Positions 63,868-64,000 of a stretch of 64,000 bases of DNA are shown in pieces; position 1 is the stretch's first letter; each line of letters begins with the position of its first letter. The stretch is taken from the NCBI GenBank assembly GCA_002364735.1, contig DEZB01000071.1:29889-93888 (forward strand), given 5' to 3'. The notes below the pieces were generated by a model. The model did not search any database. It was not told where the DNA came from and was given only the letters and a program-made list of their open reading frames with translations. The position numbers were made by a program, and so were the translations under genes. This DNA is from Bacteroidales bacterium UBA3143 (lineage in GTDB: Bacteria > Bacteroidota > Bacteroidia > Bacteroidales > Dysgonomonadaceae).

Positions 63868-64000
63868 TGTTCCGTTTAATTAAAAGGAGTTTACCAGATT
63901 TAAACCTCTCTAGCGTCGTGAGCTTAAATGAACCTTTAATCAAAATATTTCAGAATGTAAATTGTTGTATAAAAAGTAGTTTAGTACATGACAAAAATTA

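Noticed and set aside
63304..63879. 191-residue plus-strand frame opposite the RHS gene
   Set aside because: Antisense to a clear RHS core; codons reflect the opposite strand.

Overview
The window looks like a chromosomal segment of a member of the Bacteroidales (phylum Bacteroidota). The evidence is a low G+C content, eighteen promoters with the Bacteroidota -7 element TAnnTTTG (mostly TATCTTTG or TATATTTG), few Shine-Dalgarno sites, and phylum-typical genes: a NagB/LmbE fusion, a TGS-uridine kinase fusion, Rho with a long Lys/Glu/Gln-rich insertion, a SusC-style TonB receptor under a TPP riboswitch, and RHS cores ending in the GRWGTVDPLAEKYY type. The family cannot be fixed from the sequence; a Dysgonomonadaceae- or Paludibacteraceae-like organism is a guess.

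Layout. 0.3-5.8 kb (minus strand): acyl-CoA synthetase with its XRE-cupin regulator, MnmE, and a TGS/uridine kinase-like protein. 5.8-13.7 kb (plus): two tandem Na/Pi cotransporter-PhoU paralogues, a SUI1-like protein, an AddA/UvrD-type helicase-nuclease and the fluoride channel CrcB. 14-24 kb: a baeRF-like protein, a secreted lipocalin-like protein, a secreted esterase, MutS2, an MFS transporter and the NagB-like/LmbE fusion. 24-31.5 kb: START-like protein, LptF/G permease, RibBA, RmuC, then kbl-tdh (threonine to glycine). 32-38 kb: a thiamine uptake locus (TPP riboswitch, TonB receptor, PnuC/PnuT-type permease), a DUF3267 membrane protein, a sugar dehydrogenase lipoprotein and an aldo/keto reductase. 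38-46 kb: Rho, a lipoprotein, and etfB-etfA-acyl-CoA dehydrogenase. 46.7-60 kb: GapA, ABC-F ATPase, an outer-membrane protein, a CBM9-like protein, a sugar kinase-like protein, yceD-rpmF-fabH, era, der, rhlE and tRNA-Ser(UGA). 60.6-64 kb: a decaying RHS toxin/immunity array on the minus strand.

Most genes are housekeeping. Two things stand out. First, the large gene-free gaps contain degenerate tandem arrays of 41-42 bp. Their half-units are palindromes whose centres lie about 21 bp apart, i.e. two turns of B-DNA. The clearest is at 31549-31770, where ten successive elements keep exact 21-bp register and alternate between two motif types. Related structures lie at 13715-13935, 46084-46371 and 60381-60597, with a possible fifth at the left edge, giving one array every 14-18 kb. 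They do not look like CRISPRs, genes or simple terminators, and could be a helically phased protein-binding system. Second, the RHS region next to tRNA-Ser holds at least three orphan C-terminal cassettes. One carries a JAB-like metallopeptidase toxin domain and two are followed by candidate immunity genes. It records specific rearrangements: a 44-bp tandem duplication at a toxin/immunity junction, a 53-bp near-perfect palindrome, and a frameshifting replacement by an ERSRR-type repeat.

Limits: all calls come from reading motifs and counting bases by eye. No search, alignment or folding was run.
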